Shown piece by piece: positions 27,036 through 36,624 of a stretch of 64,000 nt of DNA. The notes beneath the pieces were generated by a model that did not search any database, was not told the DNA's origin, and saw nothing but the letters and a program-made list of their open reading frames with translations. The stretch's first letter is position 1. Each line of letters starts with the position of its first letter. The DNA is from JAJEFO01 sp965214325 (GTDB lineage: Bacteria > Pseudomonadota > Alphaproteobacteria > Rhodobacterales > Rhodobacteraceae): positions 62,001-126,000 of the forward strand of contig CBDCBG010000004.1 of assembly GCA_965214325.1 (NCBI GenBank). Direction: 5' to 3'. A program made the position numbers and the translations under genes.

Positions 27036-27377
27036 ATGACAGCAAGAAATCTGCTCACAACTGCACCACCATACGAGGTGGAACAGGCGATCGCACGCCT
27101 AGGCCGGGACCTGCGTACCGCCCGCCTGCGCCGCAACCTGACGATTGATGACGTCGCAAACAAAATCGGCACTGGCCCACGCGCTGTCATGGACGCGGAA
27201 AAAGGCAAGCTGAGCACCGGTATCGCGGTCTATGCGGCCCTGCTTTGGACCTACGATCTGCTGCGCCCGTTCAGCGCGCTTGCTGACCCGCTTGCTGACA
27301 GCGAAGGTCTTGCTCTCGATCAGCTTTCCGGCCGTGAGCGCGCGAGCAGGGGCAAGGGGCTCGATAATGACTTCTGA
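27036..27377 (+). CDS. hipB: HipB-like Xre antitoxin/repressor
   Basis: A 113-aa Xre-type protein with a helix-turn-helix at about residues 15-60 (IARLGRDLRTARLRRNLTID, DVANKIGTGPRAVMDAEKGK). It directly precedes and overlaps the HipA kinase gene by 11 bases, the standard hipBA order. It should neutralise HipA and repress the operon through the operators at 26946 and 27022. Confidence 0.88.
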   Translation: MTARNLLTTAPPYEVEQAIARLGRDLRTARLRRNLTIDDVANKIGTGPRAVMDAEKGKLSTGIAVYAALLWTYDLLRPFSALADPLADSEGLALDQLSGRERASRGKGLDNDF

Positions 27378-28656
27378 GCCCGGCGCAACCGATTGCTTTG
27401 TCTATGTCACGCTGCCCGGCAAGAGCGCGTTCGTGACCGCGGGCCGTTTCGTCCTGGAACCGGATCGCGGCGGGGTTCCAGTCGGGCGCTTCGTTTACGG
27501 CAAGAGCTACCTTGCCAATCCGGACGCGGTACCCATCGACCCAATCGATCTCAAGCTGGCTGGCACGACCTACCGCACGACAGCGCTAAGAGGCGTGTTC
27601 GGCGCGCTGCGCGATGCCGGTCCTGACTATTGGGGCCGCCGCGTCATTGAAAAACACGCGGGCCTGGCGCAACTCGGCGAGATCGACTATCTGCTTCATG
27701 CGCCCGACGACCGCGCCGGTGCGCTCGGATTCGGCCTTGGCCCCAAGCCCCCTGCACCGCAAAGAAAGTTCAACAAGACGCTCAATCTTGCAAAGCTGAT
27801 CGCGGTCGTCGACGCGATCATCGCCGGCGAAGACGTACCAGGCGGCCCGGAGAGCGGACAGGTCGAAGACTTGATGCTGATTGGCACGTCAATGGGTGGC
27901 GCGCGCCCCAAGGCGGTCGTCGAGGATGCCGACGGACTATGGCTCGCAAAATTCAATCGCGGCGATGACAAGTGGAACCATGCGCGGGTCGAGCACGCCA
28001 TGCTTAGGCTCGCCAGCGCCTGCGGCGTCCGCACCGCCCAAAGCCGCATCGAGCATGTTGCTGGCCGCGACGTGCTGCTCGTCAAGCGCTTCGACCGTGA
28101 AAAGACAAATCACGGCTATCTGCGCGCCCGGATGATGAGCGGCCTGACAATCTTGCGCACGGAAGACACGCACCAGCATAGAGATCGCTGGTCCTACATT
28201 CTGCTGGTCGAAGAGCTGCGCCGCATTTCGGCGCAACCGAAGGACGACGCCGCCGAACTGTTCCGCCGCATGGTCTTCAATGCGCTGATCTCGAACACCG
28301 ACGATCACCCGCGCAATCATGCCGCCATTGCAAGAGGCACCGACTGGAAACTCTCTCCGGCCTACGACCTGACGCCTTCAATGCCGGTGAGCCTTGAGCG
28401 CCGCGACCTTGCCATGACCTGCGGTGACATCGGCCGCTATGCGAACGCGCAGAACATGCTCTCGCAGTGCGCCCGCTTCCACCTTGTGACGGACGAAGCC
28501 GCCACAGTCATCCATGCGATGGAGGGCCAGGTCAAAGCCAGCTGGTATGATATCGCCCGCCGCGAGGGCGTCACCGAAGCCGACTGCTCAACGATCAGCG
28601 GCGCCTTCGCCTATCCGGGATTTCGGCTGGCTCCTGAGGAGGCAGCACAGGCTTGA
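27367..28656 (+). CDS. hipA: HipA-family Ser/Thr kinase toxin
   Basis: A 429-aa HipA. It has the HipA N-terminal domain (FVYVTLPGKSAFVTAGRFVL, VGRFVYGKSYLANPDA), a phosphate-binding loop region (LMLIGTSMGGARPKAVVED), the catalytic loop ISNTDDHPRNHA (catalytic Asp and metal-binding Asn) and the metal-binding DLTP segment (SPAYDLTPSMP). HipA toxins phosphorylate aminoacyl-tRNA synthetases and induce dormancy. ATG 27367 was chosen because it overlaps hipB by 11 bases and the family N-terminus follows. Intact. Confidence 0.92.
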   Translation: MTSEPGATDCFVYVTLPGKSAFVTAGRFVLEPDRGGVPVGRFVYGKSYLANPDAVPIDPIDLKLAGTTYRTTALRGVFGALRDAGPDYWGRRVIEKHAGLAQLGEIDYLLHAPDDRAGALGFGLGPKPPAPQRKFNKTLNLAKLIAVVDAIIAGEDVPGGPESGQVEDLMLIGTSMGGARPKAVVEDADGLWLAKFNRGDDKWNHARVEHAMLRLASACGVRTAQSRIEHVAGRDVLLVKRFDREKTNHGYLRARMMSGLTILRTEDTHQHRDRWSYILLVEELRRISAQPKDDAAELFRRMVFNALISNTDDHPRNHAAIARGTDWKLSPAYDLTPSMPVSLERRDLAMTCGDIGRYANAQNMLSQCARFHLVTDEAATVIHAMEGQVKASWYDIARREGVTEADCSTISGAFAYPGFRLAPEEAAQA

Positions 28657-28658
28657 GC

Positions 28659-29192
28659 ATGTTCGGCGACGTTGTTCCCCCTCAGTTCATTCGTTTCGCC
28701 GCCGATATTCTCGGCGACACCGAGCATGGCCTGTCCGGCGCGAAAATCGTCGAAGCCACGTCGGCTTATGCGGTGGAGTACGATGTGAACATTCCCCACG
28801 CGAGCACGCGCTTCAAGGCTCCAAACAAACGTACGGCGCTCTACGAGAACCTGAAGCGCTTTACACCGGAGCAGCAGTACCGGATCATCAAGGAACTGTG
28901 CGCCCACCCGTCGCTATCGTCGCCCGACAGCGCGAGGATCAAAGACCTTAAGGTCAAGCTGATGTCCCGCTACGGCCATTTTTCCGCCGGCGAGGAAAGC
29001 GGTGAGATAAACGAGACACTAATCGAGGAAACACGCCACTGGCTCGACAGCTATCTTGACGTTCTCACGCTCTATAACGACGCCTTGCGGAAGTACGAGA
29101 ACCGCATATCCCACCGCAACCTGCTCGACGATCTGCGGCTCTCGCTTGAACTGCTGGCGTCATCGCATGATTTGTACGCTGGATTACCCTAA
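28659..29192 (+). pseudogene. Unrecognised hipBA-linked gene, truncated by the Tn3-family transposon
   Basis: MFGDVVPPQFIRFAADILGD... continues as a helical protein (AIVEATSAYAVEYDVNIPHA-like region, NKRTALYENLKRFTPEQQYR, LRLSLELLAS). The reading frame runs into the left end of the transposon at 29156 and stops by chance at 29192, so only about 166 native residues remain. No matching remainder is visible beyond the right end at 32959. Its start overlaps the hipA stop region, so it was probably part of the hip operon. The N-terminal domain is reminiscent of abortive-infection proteins, but I cannot name a family. Confidence 0.6.
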
Positions 29193-29227
29193 GGAAGAAC
29201 GGAGCATGAACGCCTTGTTGCGGACCT

Positions 29228-32187
29228 TCAGGCCGACATTCTCATCGGGGCAAGGTTCAGCGGCCGGTATTTCGTCCGCATGACGTCGGCGGCGGCATCC
29301 CAGTTGCAGTCTCCGGTCAGGTTGATGTGCAGCCAGCCCAGCGGGGCCAGATGCCGGAGCAGTTTCGGGTTCGGCAGCAGGCCTTGGCGCTTCAGATGGC
29401 CGGCGGCCTTGTCCATGTAGAGCGTGTTCCAGTACGTGATGGCGGCGATGACGAGGTTGAGGGCCATGACCCGCTTCTGCTGCGCCTCCGGGGAGCGGTC
29501 ATGGATGCGTCCCTGGGAATGGGCGAACACGGCCTTGGCCAGGCTGTGCCGGGTTTCGCTCTTGGAGAGACCGGCCTCGCATTCCATCCGCAGCCGGGGG
29601 TTCTCGATCCAGTCCAGCATGAAGAGCGACCGTTCGATCCGCCCGATCTCGCCAAGCGCGAGATGGAGCCGGTTCTGCTGCCTGTAGGCCCCAAGCTTGC
29701 GCAGCATGTGCGAGGGCTTTACGGACCCGGTTTTGATACTTGCGGCCAGTCTGGTGACGTCGCTCCCCCAGTGATCGAGCACGACGCTTTCATTGATCGG
29801 CCTTCCCATGATCGGGGACAGGCCCTTCCAGCGGCTTGGCTTGCCGAAGCAGGCAAGGCGCCTGTCCGGAAAGTCGCGCAGGCGCGGCACGAGGAAGAGT
29901 CCGAGAAGATGGAAGAGCGCGAAGACGTGATCGGACACGCCGCCGGTGTCGACGTAGTGGACCAGGGGGTTGAACTGCGCTGCGTTCCCGACGAGCCCGT
30001 CCAGGACGAACGGAGCCTCGCCCGCCGTGGCGCCGATGGCCTTCGCGTCGAACGATCCGTACTGCCCGGACAGAAAGGAGTGGATCTTCAGGCCGGGATC
30101 GGTGCCGTATTTCGGATTGGCCTGTCCGGAGCTACGCCCCGACGGAAAGAACTGCCCGTCCGAGGAAGTCCGTTCGGCGCTTCCCCAGACCCGGGCGAAC
30201 GGCAGCGCGTGATGCGCGTCTATGATCCGCGCCAGGGCGTCGGAATACGTTTCTGTCCGAAGGTACCACGAGTTGGCCCAGGAGAGCTGGGCATGGCTCA
30301 CCTGCCCGGAGGCGTTCGCCATCCGCTCGAGGCCGAGATTGATCGCTCCCGCGAGGATCGCCGCGAGCACGGCAACCGGGTCGGAGTGGACGCGTCCCGA
30401 GCGCAGGTCCGTGAACCGTCCAGGAAGCCCGTCCGCGCATTCACCTCCCAGAGCAGGTCGGTGATCCGGATGCGGGGCATCAGGCCGTCGATCATGGTGT
30501 CCAGCCGCCTGACGTCCGGCGGCGTGACCGCCTCGCAGGGGGTGATCTTGAGACGCCCCTTCTCGATCCGGACATCTTCCAGCTGCCCGCGCGTCAGCTT
30601 TCTCTCCACCTCACCCGGACGGTGATGCAGCCGCTCGCGACGATCGCCGAGCCAGACCCGGCCATCGGTCTCCAGTCCAGCCCCCGCAAGGACGGAGCGC
30701 GCTTCGTCCTTCGGCACGAGGTAGGCGTCGAAGCGGCGGTAGTCCCGGCTGCCCTCGACCCAGGCATCGCCGGCGCGAAGCCGGTCGCGCAGCGTTGCGA
30801 CCACGGCCGTCTCGTAGATCCGACGGTCGGGCGCGCCTTCCTGCAGAACCAGGGACTCCCAGTGCCTGGCCGAAAACGGCATCGGCACGCTGTCGGGCAG
30901 CTTGCGCCGCCCGCTCAGGTTGTGCTCCTTCAGCAGCGCAAGCGCGGCTCGCAGGTCCTCCCCGGCCTGCGGAAAGCTGAAGTCGAAGACTTCGAAGAAT
31001 CTCGGCGCGAACCTGCGCAGCTGCCTGTAGTTCCTTGCCGCCACCAGCAGGGAGTCCTCGGTTGCCATCTCCCCGTAGCTTGCAATGTCCCCGCGGGCGT
31101 TGACCAGACGCTCCCAGCCGACGACCGCATCGAGCGTCTCGAACACGTCATGCTGCCGTTCGCGAGCCTCTGTCAGGGCGTCGATGGTGCCGCCGAACAT
31201 CGTGATCAGCCGGCCGACAGGCGCCTTGCTGGCCGACCAGGACTGCTCCTGCCTGTTCTTCGAGCGCGAGAACAGCTTGCCCGTCAGGACCTCGAACACG
31301 GCGATCGCGGCATCGGTCAGCACGGTCTCGAGCTCCCACACCTGCGAAGCCACGGTGGCGATCCTGCGCCGCTCGCCGAAGTCCTCGATGAGGTCGATCG
31401 CGGCCACCCGGCCTTCCCGCGCGAACCTGGAAAGCCTGGCTGGATGAATGTCCTGCCCCAGCTCGGGCGGCAAGGAAAGCGCCCGGACGAACTCCAGACG
31501 GTCCAGGATGCCGTCCAGGCCGGAGACGCTTTTCGCCTGCGGCCACCTGCGCAGCCATGCCAGGCGTGACTGGCCGATCTCGGGATCGGTCTGCAGCAGG
31601 TTCCCCATGGTCGCCCGCAGCGTCTCGTCGAGACTGTCGTTGACGGCCTGAGCCGCCATTCGGCGAGCGCGGGCGCGTCCGGCGATTCCAATGCGCTCCA
31701 GCGTCGCCACGGGCGGAAGGACGAGCCGTGAGGCCTTCATCTCATGCGTCAGCCGGGCCATGATCCTGCGACCGTCGTCGGTATCGAACGCGGCCTGCGC
31801 GGCAAGTCCGATCGCGGTCTCCATGTGGAGGTTCGGCACGAATGCGCGCAGGTTGAGATGCCGGATCGCCAGCCGACGATGGGAAGACCGGGTGGCGTCG
31901 CGCAGGCCATAGCCGGACAGCGAGGAGGGCGGGACCGCGACCTGCTCGGCCAGCCAGGCGACGAGGGCCCCGGGAAGCGCATCGCCGTCCAGCCAGCCCT
32001 GGCCGGGATGGCGCAGGAGCGCGATTTGCACGGCAAGCCCGAGGCGGTTCGCGGCGCTTCTCCGGGTGGCGATCAGCTCGAGGTCGTCCTCGGCAAGGAC
32101 GTAGTTGCGTTCCAGGGATCCGGTGTCGGCGGCGATTCCGAAAAGGTCATCGCGGGCTGAGGCGGGCAGAAGGCGGCGTGATGTCAT
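29228..32187 (-). pseudogene. tnpA: Tn3-family transposase TnpA, single frameshift
   Basis: About 985 codons in two frames. The N-terminal frame (from ATG 32187, MTSRRLLPASARDDLFGI...) contains the DUF4158-like N-domain and DDE region up to LLWEVNARTGFLDG; the frame must shift at about 30410, after which the C-terminal half runs SVEW-like to the end (LSWANSWYLRTETYSDALAR, YVDTGGVSDHVFALFHLLG, NTLYMDKAAGHLKRQGL, LAPLGWLHINLTGD). Homology-like content continues directly across the break, so a single base was lost or gained near AGGAAGCCCG. Inactive unless this is a sequencing error. Confidence 0.88.
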
Positions 32188-32307
32188 GGCATGTCTCCAA
32201 AATGCTGTTGCACGTTGCGGGACTTCGCATAATATGGAGATGATTAAAGAGACAGATCGGGAGCCCCGGATGATCGAGATTCGGCCTCTTGGGAAACCGT
32301 CCCGAAA
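32188..32307. promoter_or_regulatory. Presumed res site and divergent promoters of the Tn3-family transposon
   Basis: The gap between divergent tnpA and tnpR is where Tn3-family res sites lie. It is AT-richer than its surroundings (CATAATATGGAGATGATTAAAG at 32227-32248) but I could not resolve the subsites. Confidence 0.5.
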
Positions 32308-32895
32308 ATGACCGGTAAAGAGACGGGCCGCGCCGCCCGGAAAGGCGACATCCTCGGCTACGCGCGCGTCTCGACAGCCGACCAGGACGCATCCGGCCAG
32401 AAGGACCGCCTCGCGGACGCCGGGGCCATCCGCGTCTTCACGGACGTCGCTTCGGGCGCACGCGCCAAGCGACCGGCCTTGGCCGAGCTGATCGATCATG
32501 CGCGGCCCGGCGACATCCTTTGCGTCACACGCCTCGACCGGCTCGGGCGCTCGCTGAAGGAACTGCTCGAGATCGTCGAGGGCCTCAAGGAGCGCGGCAT
32601 TCACCTGGCCAGCCTCGAGGAGGACGTCGACACGTCATCCGCCGCCGGCGAACTGGTCTTCCACGTCTTCGGAGCGATCGCGCACTTCGAGCGACGGCTG
32701 ATCGCGGAACGCACCCGGGACGGCATTGCGGCCGCCAGGAAGCGCGGCAAGACGCCGGGACGTCCGCCGCTCCCCGGGGAGAAGGTTTCGGCGGCAGAAA
32801 AACTCATCAAGGCCGGAATGACGCCCGGCCAGGCCGCAAAGCAGCTTAACATAGGCAGGGCAACGGCTTACAGGATCGCGCAGTCGCTCCGTTGA
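32308..32895 (+). CDS. tnpR: Tn3-family resolvase TnpR (serine recombinase)
   Basis: A 195-aa resolvase. Catalytic Ser in LGYARVSTADQ, LDRLGRSLKELLEIVEGL, GELVFHVFGAIAHFERRLIA and ERTRDGIAAARKRG are all present, followed by a C-terminal helix-turn-helix (MTPGQAAKQLNIGRATAYRI). Intact. It resolves cointegrates at the res site just upstream. Confidence 0.93.
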   Translation: MTGKETGRAARKGDILGYARVSTADQDASGQKDRLADAGAIRVFTDVASGARAKRPALAELIDHARPGDILCVTRLDRLGRSLKELLEIVEGLKERGIHLASLEEDVDTSSAAGELVFHVFGAIAHFERRLIAERTRDGIAAARKRGKTPGRPPLPGEKVSAAEKLIKAGMTPGQAAKQLNIGRATAYRIAQSLR

Positions 32896-33013
32896 TCCCG
32901 GATGTACCCGAGTTGTTCTTCCTTAGAGTAATCCAGCGTACAAATCATGCGATGACGCCTGCAAGGTCGCGGGGCCGCCCGGCGGTGGAACCTTGCAGCG
33001 AGGGGGCTTGCCG

Positions 33014-33448
33014 ATGAGGCTGTGGAGCGTGCATCCGAAGTATCTCGACCCGAAAGGCCTGGTTGCCCTGTGGCGCGAGGCGCTGCTTGCCCAGGCGGTG
33101 CTGCGCGGCGCGACCCGGGGCTACCGGCGACACCCGCAGCTTGAGCGGTTCCGGGCGCAAGCCTCGCCCGCGGGCTTCATCGCCGAATACCTTCGCGCGG
33201 TGCATGCGGAATCGATCGAACGGGGCTACCGGTTCGACGCCGGCAGGATCGCGCCAGACCGCGCTGCCGGACGGATCGCCGTGACCCGGGGCCAGATCGA
33301 GTTCGAGTGGGAGCACCTGCGACGCAAGCTCGACGCCCGGGCGCCGGGCCGGCTCGATGCGGCATTGACGGCGGACAGAGTCCTGCCGCACCCGCTGTTC
33401 CGGGCGGTCGCCGGCGGGGTCGCGGACTGGGAGCGGACGGCGCACTGA
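33014..33448 (+). CDS. Pyrimidine-dimer DNA glycosylase / endonuclease V-like protein
   Basis: A 144-aa protein beginning MRLWSVHPKYLDPKGLVALW, with ATRGYRRHPQLERFRA following, the hallmark of the Pyr_excise family of T4 endonuclease V-like enzymes that cut UV-induced dimers. The frame is complete; the ATG at 33014 has GAGGGGG upstream. It lies between the Tn3-family transposon and the group II intron and may be original plasmid cargo. Confidence 0.82.
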   Translation: MRLWSVHPKYLDPKGLVALWREALLAQAVLRGATRGYRRHPQLERFRAQASPAGFIAEYLRAVHAESIERGYRFDAGRIAPDRAAGRIAVTRGQIEFEWEHLRRKLDARAPGRLDAALTADRVLPHPLFRAVAGGVADWERTAH

Positions 33449-33514
33449 CGGCAGCGCAGCTGTCGGTCAGCGCCTCCACGGGTTTCGTCCCGACAAAGGG
33501 TGGCAGGCTAACTG

Positions 33515-35410
33515 GTGCGAGTGCAGCGGGTGAGAGTCCCGCAGGAAGGAAAGGTTAACCACCGACTTTCACCGCGAGCCGTGCGCCGGGCACCGTGAGG
33601 TGTCAGGTGAAGCGTCGGCAACGGCATGTGCGGGCCGGGCGATTGAGCCTCGAAATGGGATTGATCGGATGCGCCGAGACTTTCCTTTGGGTCGAAGGCA
33701 ACACCCATCAGCCGATATGGTGAGGCGAAATGGGGCATCCCGGGGTCAAAGAACCATGGCACGTACAGAAGCATTCCACCGGGACCTGGGAGGTCTTCAA
33801 GTCGCCCCGCAGTCGTGCGGGGCCGCAGCGGAAAGGAGGGGAAACCCAAAGCCAATGACGGACGGCTTGAAGAAGTCAGACCCGTCCATAGTAGCTTTGA
33901 AACCAGCGAACAAAGGGCGGCAACGCTCAGCGGAGTTGGCGGAGCCAAGGGACGGGGCCGAGGGAAATTCGGGAAGCCGAAGCAGGCGCCGCGCGCAGAA
34001 GCGGGAAAGCCTGTCACAGGAGGCCGACCGGATACGGCAGGCTGCAAAGAGAAACCCGGAAGAGCGTCTCGTGGCGCTCCTGCACCACATCACGGTGCCC
34101 GTGCTGGCGGAAGCGTTCCACTCGCTCAAGAGTGACGTGGCCGCCGGCGTGGATGGCGTGACGTGGGAAATGTATGCCGAAGGGCTGGAAGATCGCCTGA
34201 TCGACCTGCACGGACGGCTGCACAGGGGAGCGTACCGCGCGCCGCCGGTTCGGCGGGTCGAGATACCCAAGCCGGACGGCGGAACACGACCGCTCGGCAT
34301 CGCCACACTGGAGGACAAGATCGTTCAGAAGGCGGTGGCGGACATGATTCTGGTACCGATCTACGAGTCGGAGTTTCTCGGGTTCAGCTACGGGTTCCGA
34401 CCGGGGCGCGGGGCGCACAACGCGCTCGACGCGCTCACGGTCGGAATTGAGCAGCGCAAGATCAACTGGATTCTTGACGCGGATATCCGCGCATTCTTCG
34501 ACAATTTGGACCGGGGCTGGATGATTCGGTTTCTGGAACATCGCATCGGAGACAAGCGCCTCATCCGCCTCATCACCAAATGGTTGAACGCTGGCGTCAT
34601 GGAGGGGACCGACTGGACGGACACGGGCAGAGGCGTTCCTCAGGGGGCGATTGTCTCGCCGGTCCTGGCTAACGCCTACCTGCACTACGTGTTTGACCTC
34701 TGGGTGCACAAGTCATGGCGCAAACGGAAGGGGAAAGGCGACATGATCGTTGTTCGCTACGCGGACGACTTCGTGGTTGGCTTTCAACACCAGTGGGAAG
34801 CGGAGAGCTTCCTGAGCGATCTGAGGGAAAGGCTCGCCCGTTTCGGGCTGGACATGCACCCCGACAAGACCCGGCTCATTGCGTTCGGACGGTTTGCGAA
34901 AGCAAGACGGAAAGAACGCGGGCAGGGCAAACCGGAGACCTTCGACTTTCTGGGCATGACGCACTTTTGCGTCACCACCCTGCGAGGGAAATTCCGGGTC
35001 GGACGCAAGCCGTCCCGAAAACGGGTGAGGCGGACACTCAGGCGCATCAAGGAAGAACTGCGCAAACGTCGGCACATGGGCAAACACGAAGTGGCGCGAT
35101 GGCTCGGAAGAGTCATCAACGGGTGGCTGAACTACTACGCCGTTCCCGGCACTTCAAAAGCCCTGTCGAGGTTTGTCATCGCGGTCAAGCGGCTGTTCCT
35201 GCGCGCCTTGCGCAGACGCTCGCAGAAAGACCGCACTGAATGGTCGGCACTGGCTCGCCTAATCGGAGTCCACTGGCCAGAACCCACCATCCGTCACCCG
35301 TGGCCCGGCCAGCGTCTCGCCGTCAACACCCAAGGCAGGAGCCGGATGCGTTAACGCGCACGTCCGGATCTGTGCGGGGGGACCGGGGTAACCCGGTTTC
35401 CTACCGCGAT
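33515..35410 (+). mobile_element. Group II intron with intron-encoded protein
   Basis: The 5' end is GTGCGAGTGC (33515), matching the GUGYG rule, followed by domain I sequence. The maturase frame lies in domain IV. Domain V is recognisable at about 35338-35374 (AGC triad at 35340-35342, stem with GCCGGATGCG pairing to CGTCCGGAT), domain VI at 35378-35405 (GACCGGG-GTAA-CCCGGTT hairpin), and the 3' end is CTACCGCGAT (35410). The host gene, if any, is not recognisable: no clear coding frame joins the exons. Confidence 0.82.
33855..35354 (+). CDS. ltrA: Group II intron reverse transcriptase/maturase
   Basis: A 499-aa protein. Reverse transcriptase blocks are all visible: DGVTWEMYAEGL, RRVEIPKPDGGTRPLGIATL, FSYGFRPGRGAHNALDAL, ILDADIRAFFDNLDR, GVPQGAIVSPVLANAYLHYV and the catalytic VRYADDFVVG. 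Domain X/maturase follows (RRHMGKHEVARWLGRVINGW, LNYYA). There is no HNH endonuclease domain, as in RmInt1-like introns. The ATG at 33855 follows AAAGGAGGGG. Promotes splicing and retrohoming of the intron. Confidence 0.93.
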   Translation: MTDGLKKSDPSIVALKPANKGRQRSAELAEPRDGAEGNSGSRSRRRAQKRESLSQEADRIRQAAKRNPEERLVALLHHITVPVLAEAFHSLKSDVAAGVDGVTWEMYAEGLEDRLIDLHGRLHRGAYRAPPVRRVEIPKPDGGTRPLGIATLEDKIVQKAVADMILVPIYESEFLGFSYGFRPGRGAHNALDALTVGIEQRKINWILDADIRAFFDNLDRGWMIRFLEHRIGDKRLIRLITKWLNAGVMEGTDWTDTGRGVPQGAIVSPVLANAYLHYVFDLWVHKSWRKRKGKGDMIVVRYADDFVVGFQHQWEAESFLSDLRERLARFGLDMHPDKTRLIAFGRFAKARRKERGQGKPETFDFLGMTHFCVTTLRGKFRVGRKPSRKRVRRTLRRIKEELRKRRHMGKHEVARWLGRVINGWLNYYAVPGTSKALSRFVIAVKRLFLRALRRRSQKDRTEWSALARLIGVHWPEPTIRHPWPGQRLAVNTQGRSRMR

Positions 35411-35883
35411 AACGTGACCCACCGCACGGGGTCGAGCATTCTCCCGTCTTGCAAGGGTCTTGCCTCACTTTCAGTCCCCCGATCCGGGCATTGCTTCATG
35501 TGGCTGATTTCGGGGGAAGCCTTCCGAGGGCATCCTTCAGCTCGATCAGCTCGGCCAGCGTCTTGAAATCGGCGATGGCCTCCTTGATGCCTGTCGGCAA
35601 TGTTGACTGCGAGATCCTCTCGTGGAACGCACCCGGCCAAGTCTCGCAAGAGCCAAGGCGGCCGGCCCCTGATCAACCGCTGCCTGCCAATCCAGCCCGG
35701 CCGGTCCGCGCTGCATCATGTGCCAGTCAGGGGTCAGGCGCCAGCCAGGGGTCAGGCGCCAGCCGGAGGTCGCTCTCGCTCACACCCGGCTGTCATTCGA
35801 AACCGGCTTCATTGAGCAGCCACCATGCCCTGGTCCCGGGGAGCGCCCTGTTGTGCAGGACCAGGCCCCATGCCGGCTCTCCG
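35411..35883. other. Region downstream of the intron, no complete gene
   Basis: A minus-strand stretch at 35640-35500 reads IKEAIADFKTLAELIELKDA, which looks protein-like, but has no clear start or family. An 18-bp unit (CAGGGGTCAGGCGCCAGC) is present twice in tandem at 35728-35763. Confidence 0.5.
35728..35763. repeat. 18-bp unit in two perfect tandem copies
   Basis: CAGGGGTCAGGCGCCAGC at 35728-35745 and 35746-35763. Non-coding as far as visible. Confidence 0.9.
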
Positions 35884-36376
35884 TCACCTGTTCTCGCCCT
35901 CGCCGTCGGCACCCAGCTCGACCAGCCTGGTGATCACGCTGGGGCTCTGGTTGAAGAAGGCTGCCCAGTGCAGCGGTGTCCATCCATCCTCGTCCCTGGC
36001 GTTCACGTAGGCACCGGCCTCGACCAAAATGGGCGATCACGCTGGGATTGGCATTGTTGGCCGCAGCGAGGTGCAGAGGTGTCGCGCCATCCCTGTCCCG
36101 CGCCTCCGGATCGGCGCCATGTTCGAGAAGTCGGGTGATCACGTCGGGATTGTCGCTGAAGAACGCCGCAACGCGCAGCGGTGCCCATCCGTTCTCGTCC
36201 TCCGCCTCCACATCGGCACCGCCCCGAACACATTCCTCGACATCCTGGACCGTGGCCTGGCTGAAGAACTCCTGGCTGTTCCAGGTGTCGCATGATGGTG
36301 CGGCCACGTCCGACATTGCACTGGTCGCAACAGCAGCCAGCCAGGCGAGCAGGTGCATTGAAATCTTCGCTGCCAT
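35884..36376 (-). pseudogene. Exported ankyrin-repeat protein, one-base frameshift
   Basis: From ATG 36376 the protein starts with a signal peptide (MAAKISMHLLAWLAAVATSA) and ankyrin repeats (TRLLEHGADPEARDRDGATP, LHLAAANNANPSVIAH). At about 36027 a run of four T's shifts the frame; with three T's the repeats continue (HLVEAGAYVNARDEDGWTPL, HWAAFFNQSPSVITRLVELG) to TGA at 35884-35886, giving a protein of about 164 aa. A slipped homopolymer is the simplest explanation, either real or a sequencing error. Small exported ankyrin proteins may protect against oxidants or act as immunity proteins; the role here is unknown. Confidence 0.75.
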
Positions 36377-36440
36377 CTCCCTCGGCCGGTTGCTGGCCCT
36401 GGCGCACGCACGATCAGCGCTCGGCCCGGCACTGTCAATT

Positions 36441-36482
36441 ATCGCGGTAGGGGACCGGGGTAACCCGGTTCCCTACCGCGAT
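36441..36482. repeat. 42-bp palindromic mini-element flanked by CAATT direct repeats
   Basis: Arms of 19 bp (ATCGCGGTAGGGGACCGGG and CCCGGTTCCCTACCGCGAT, one mispair) surround a GTAA loop. The pentamer CAATT borders both sides (36436-36440 and 36483-36487), as after an insertion. The right arm and loop match the 3' end of the group II intron (35378-35410) almost exactly. Confidence 0.85.
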
Positions 36483-36624
36483 CAATTGAAGCCGCGGAAC
36501 TGCGACAGGCAACTGCAACCGGACGCCCGGACACCCTGTCCGGGAGGACTTCAGGGTCAGCGGGCGCAAGAACGAATCAGCCTTGGCGGGAACATCGGTC
36601 GGGATTGACTTGAATTCCCTGAAA

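Larger units (their letters stand above)
29156..32959 (+). mobile_element. Tn3-family transposon (tnpA frameshifted, tnpR intact)
   Basis: The ends are 38-bp inverted repeats (29156-29193 and 32922-32959) that differ at one base and end internally in TAAG, the normal length and inner end for this family; their outer end begins GGCG rather than the more usual GGGG. Inside are tnpA on the minus strand and tnpR on the plus strand, with the presumed res site between them (32188-32307). The flanking pentamers (CTGCT left, TGCAA right) do not match, so there is no target duplication and one flank has probably been rearranged. Confidence 0.92.
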
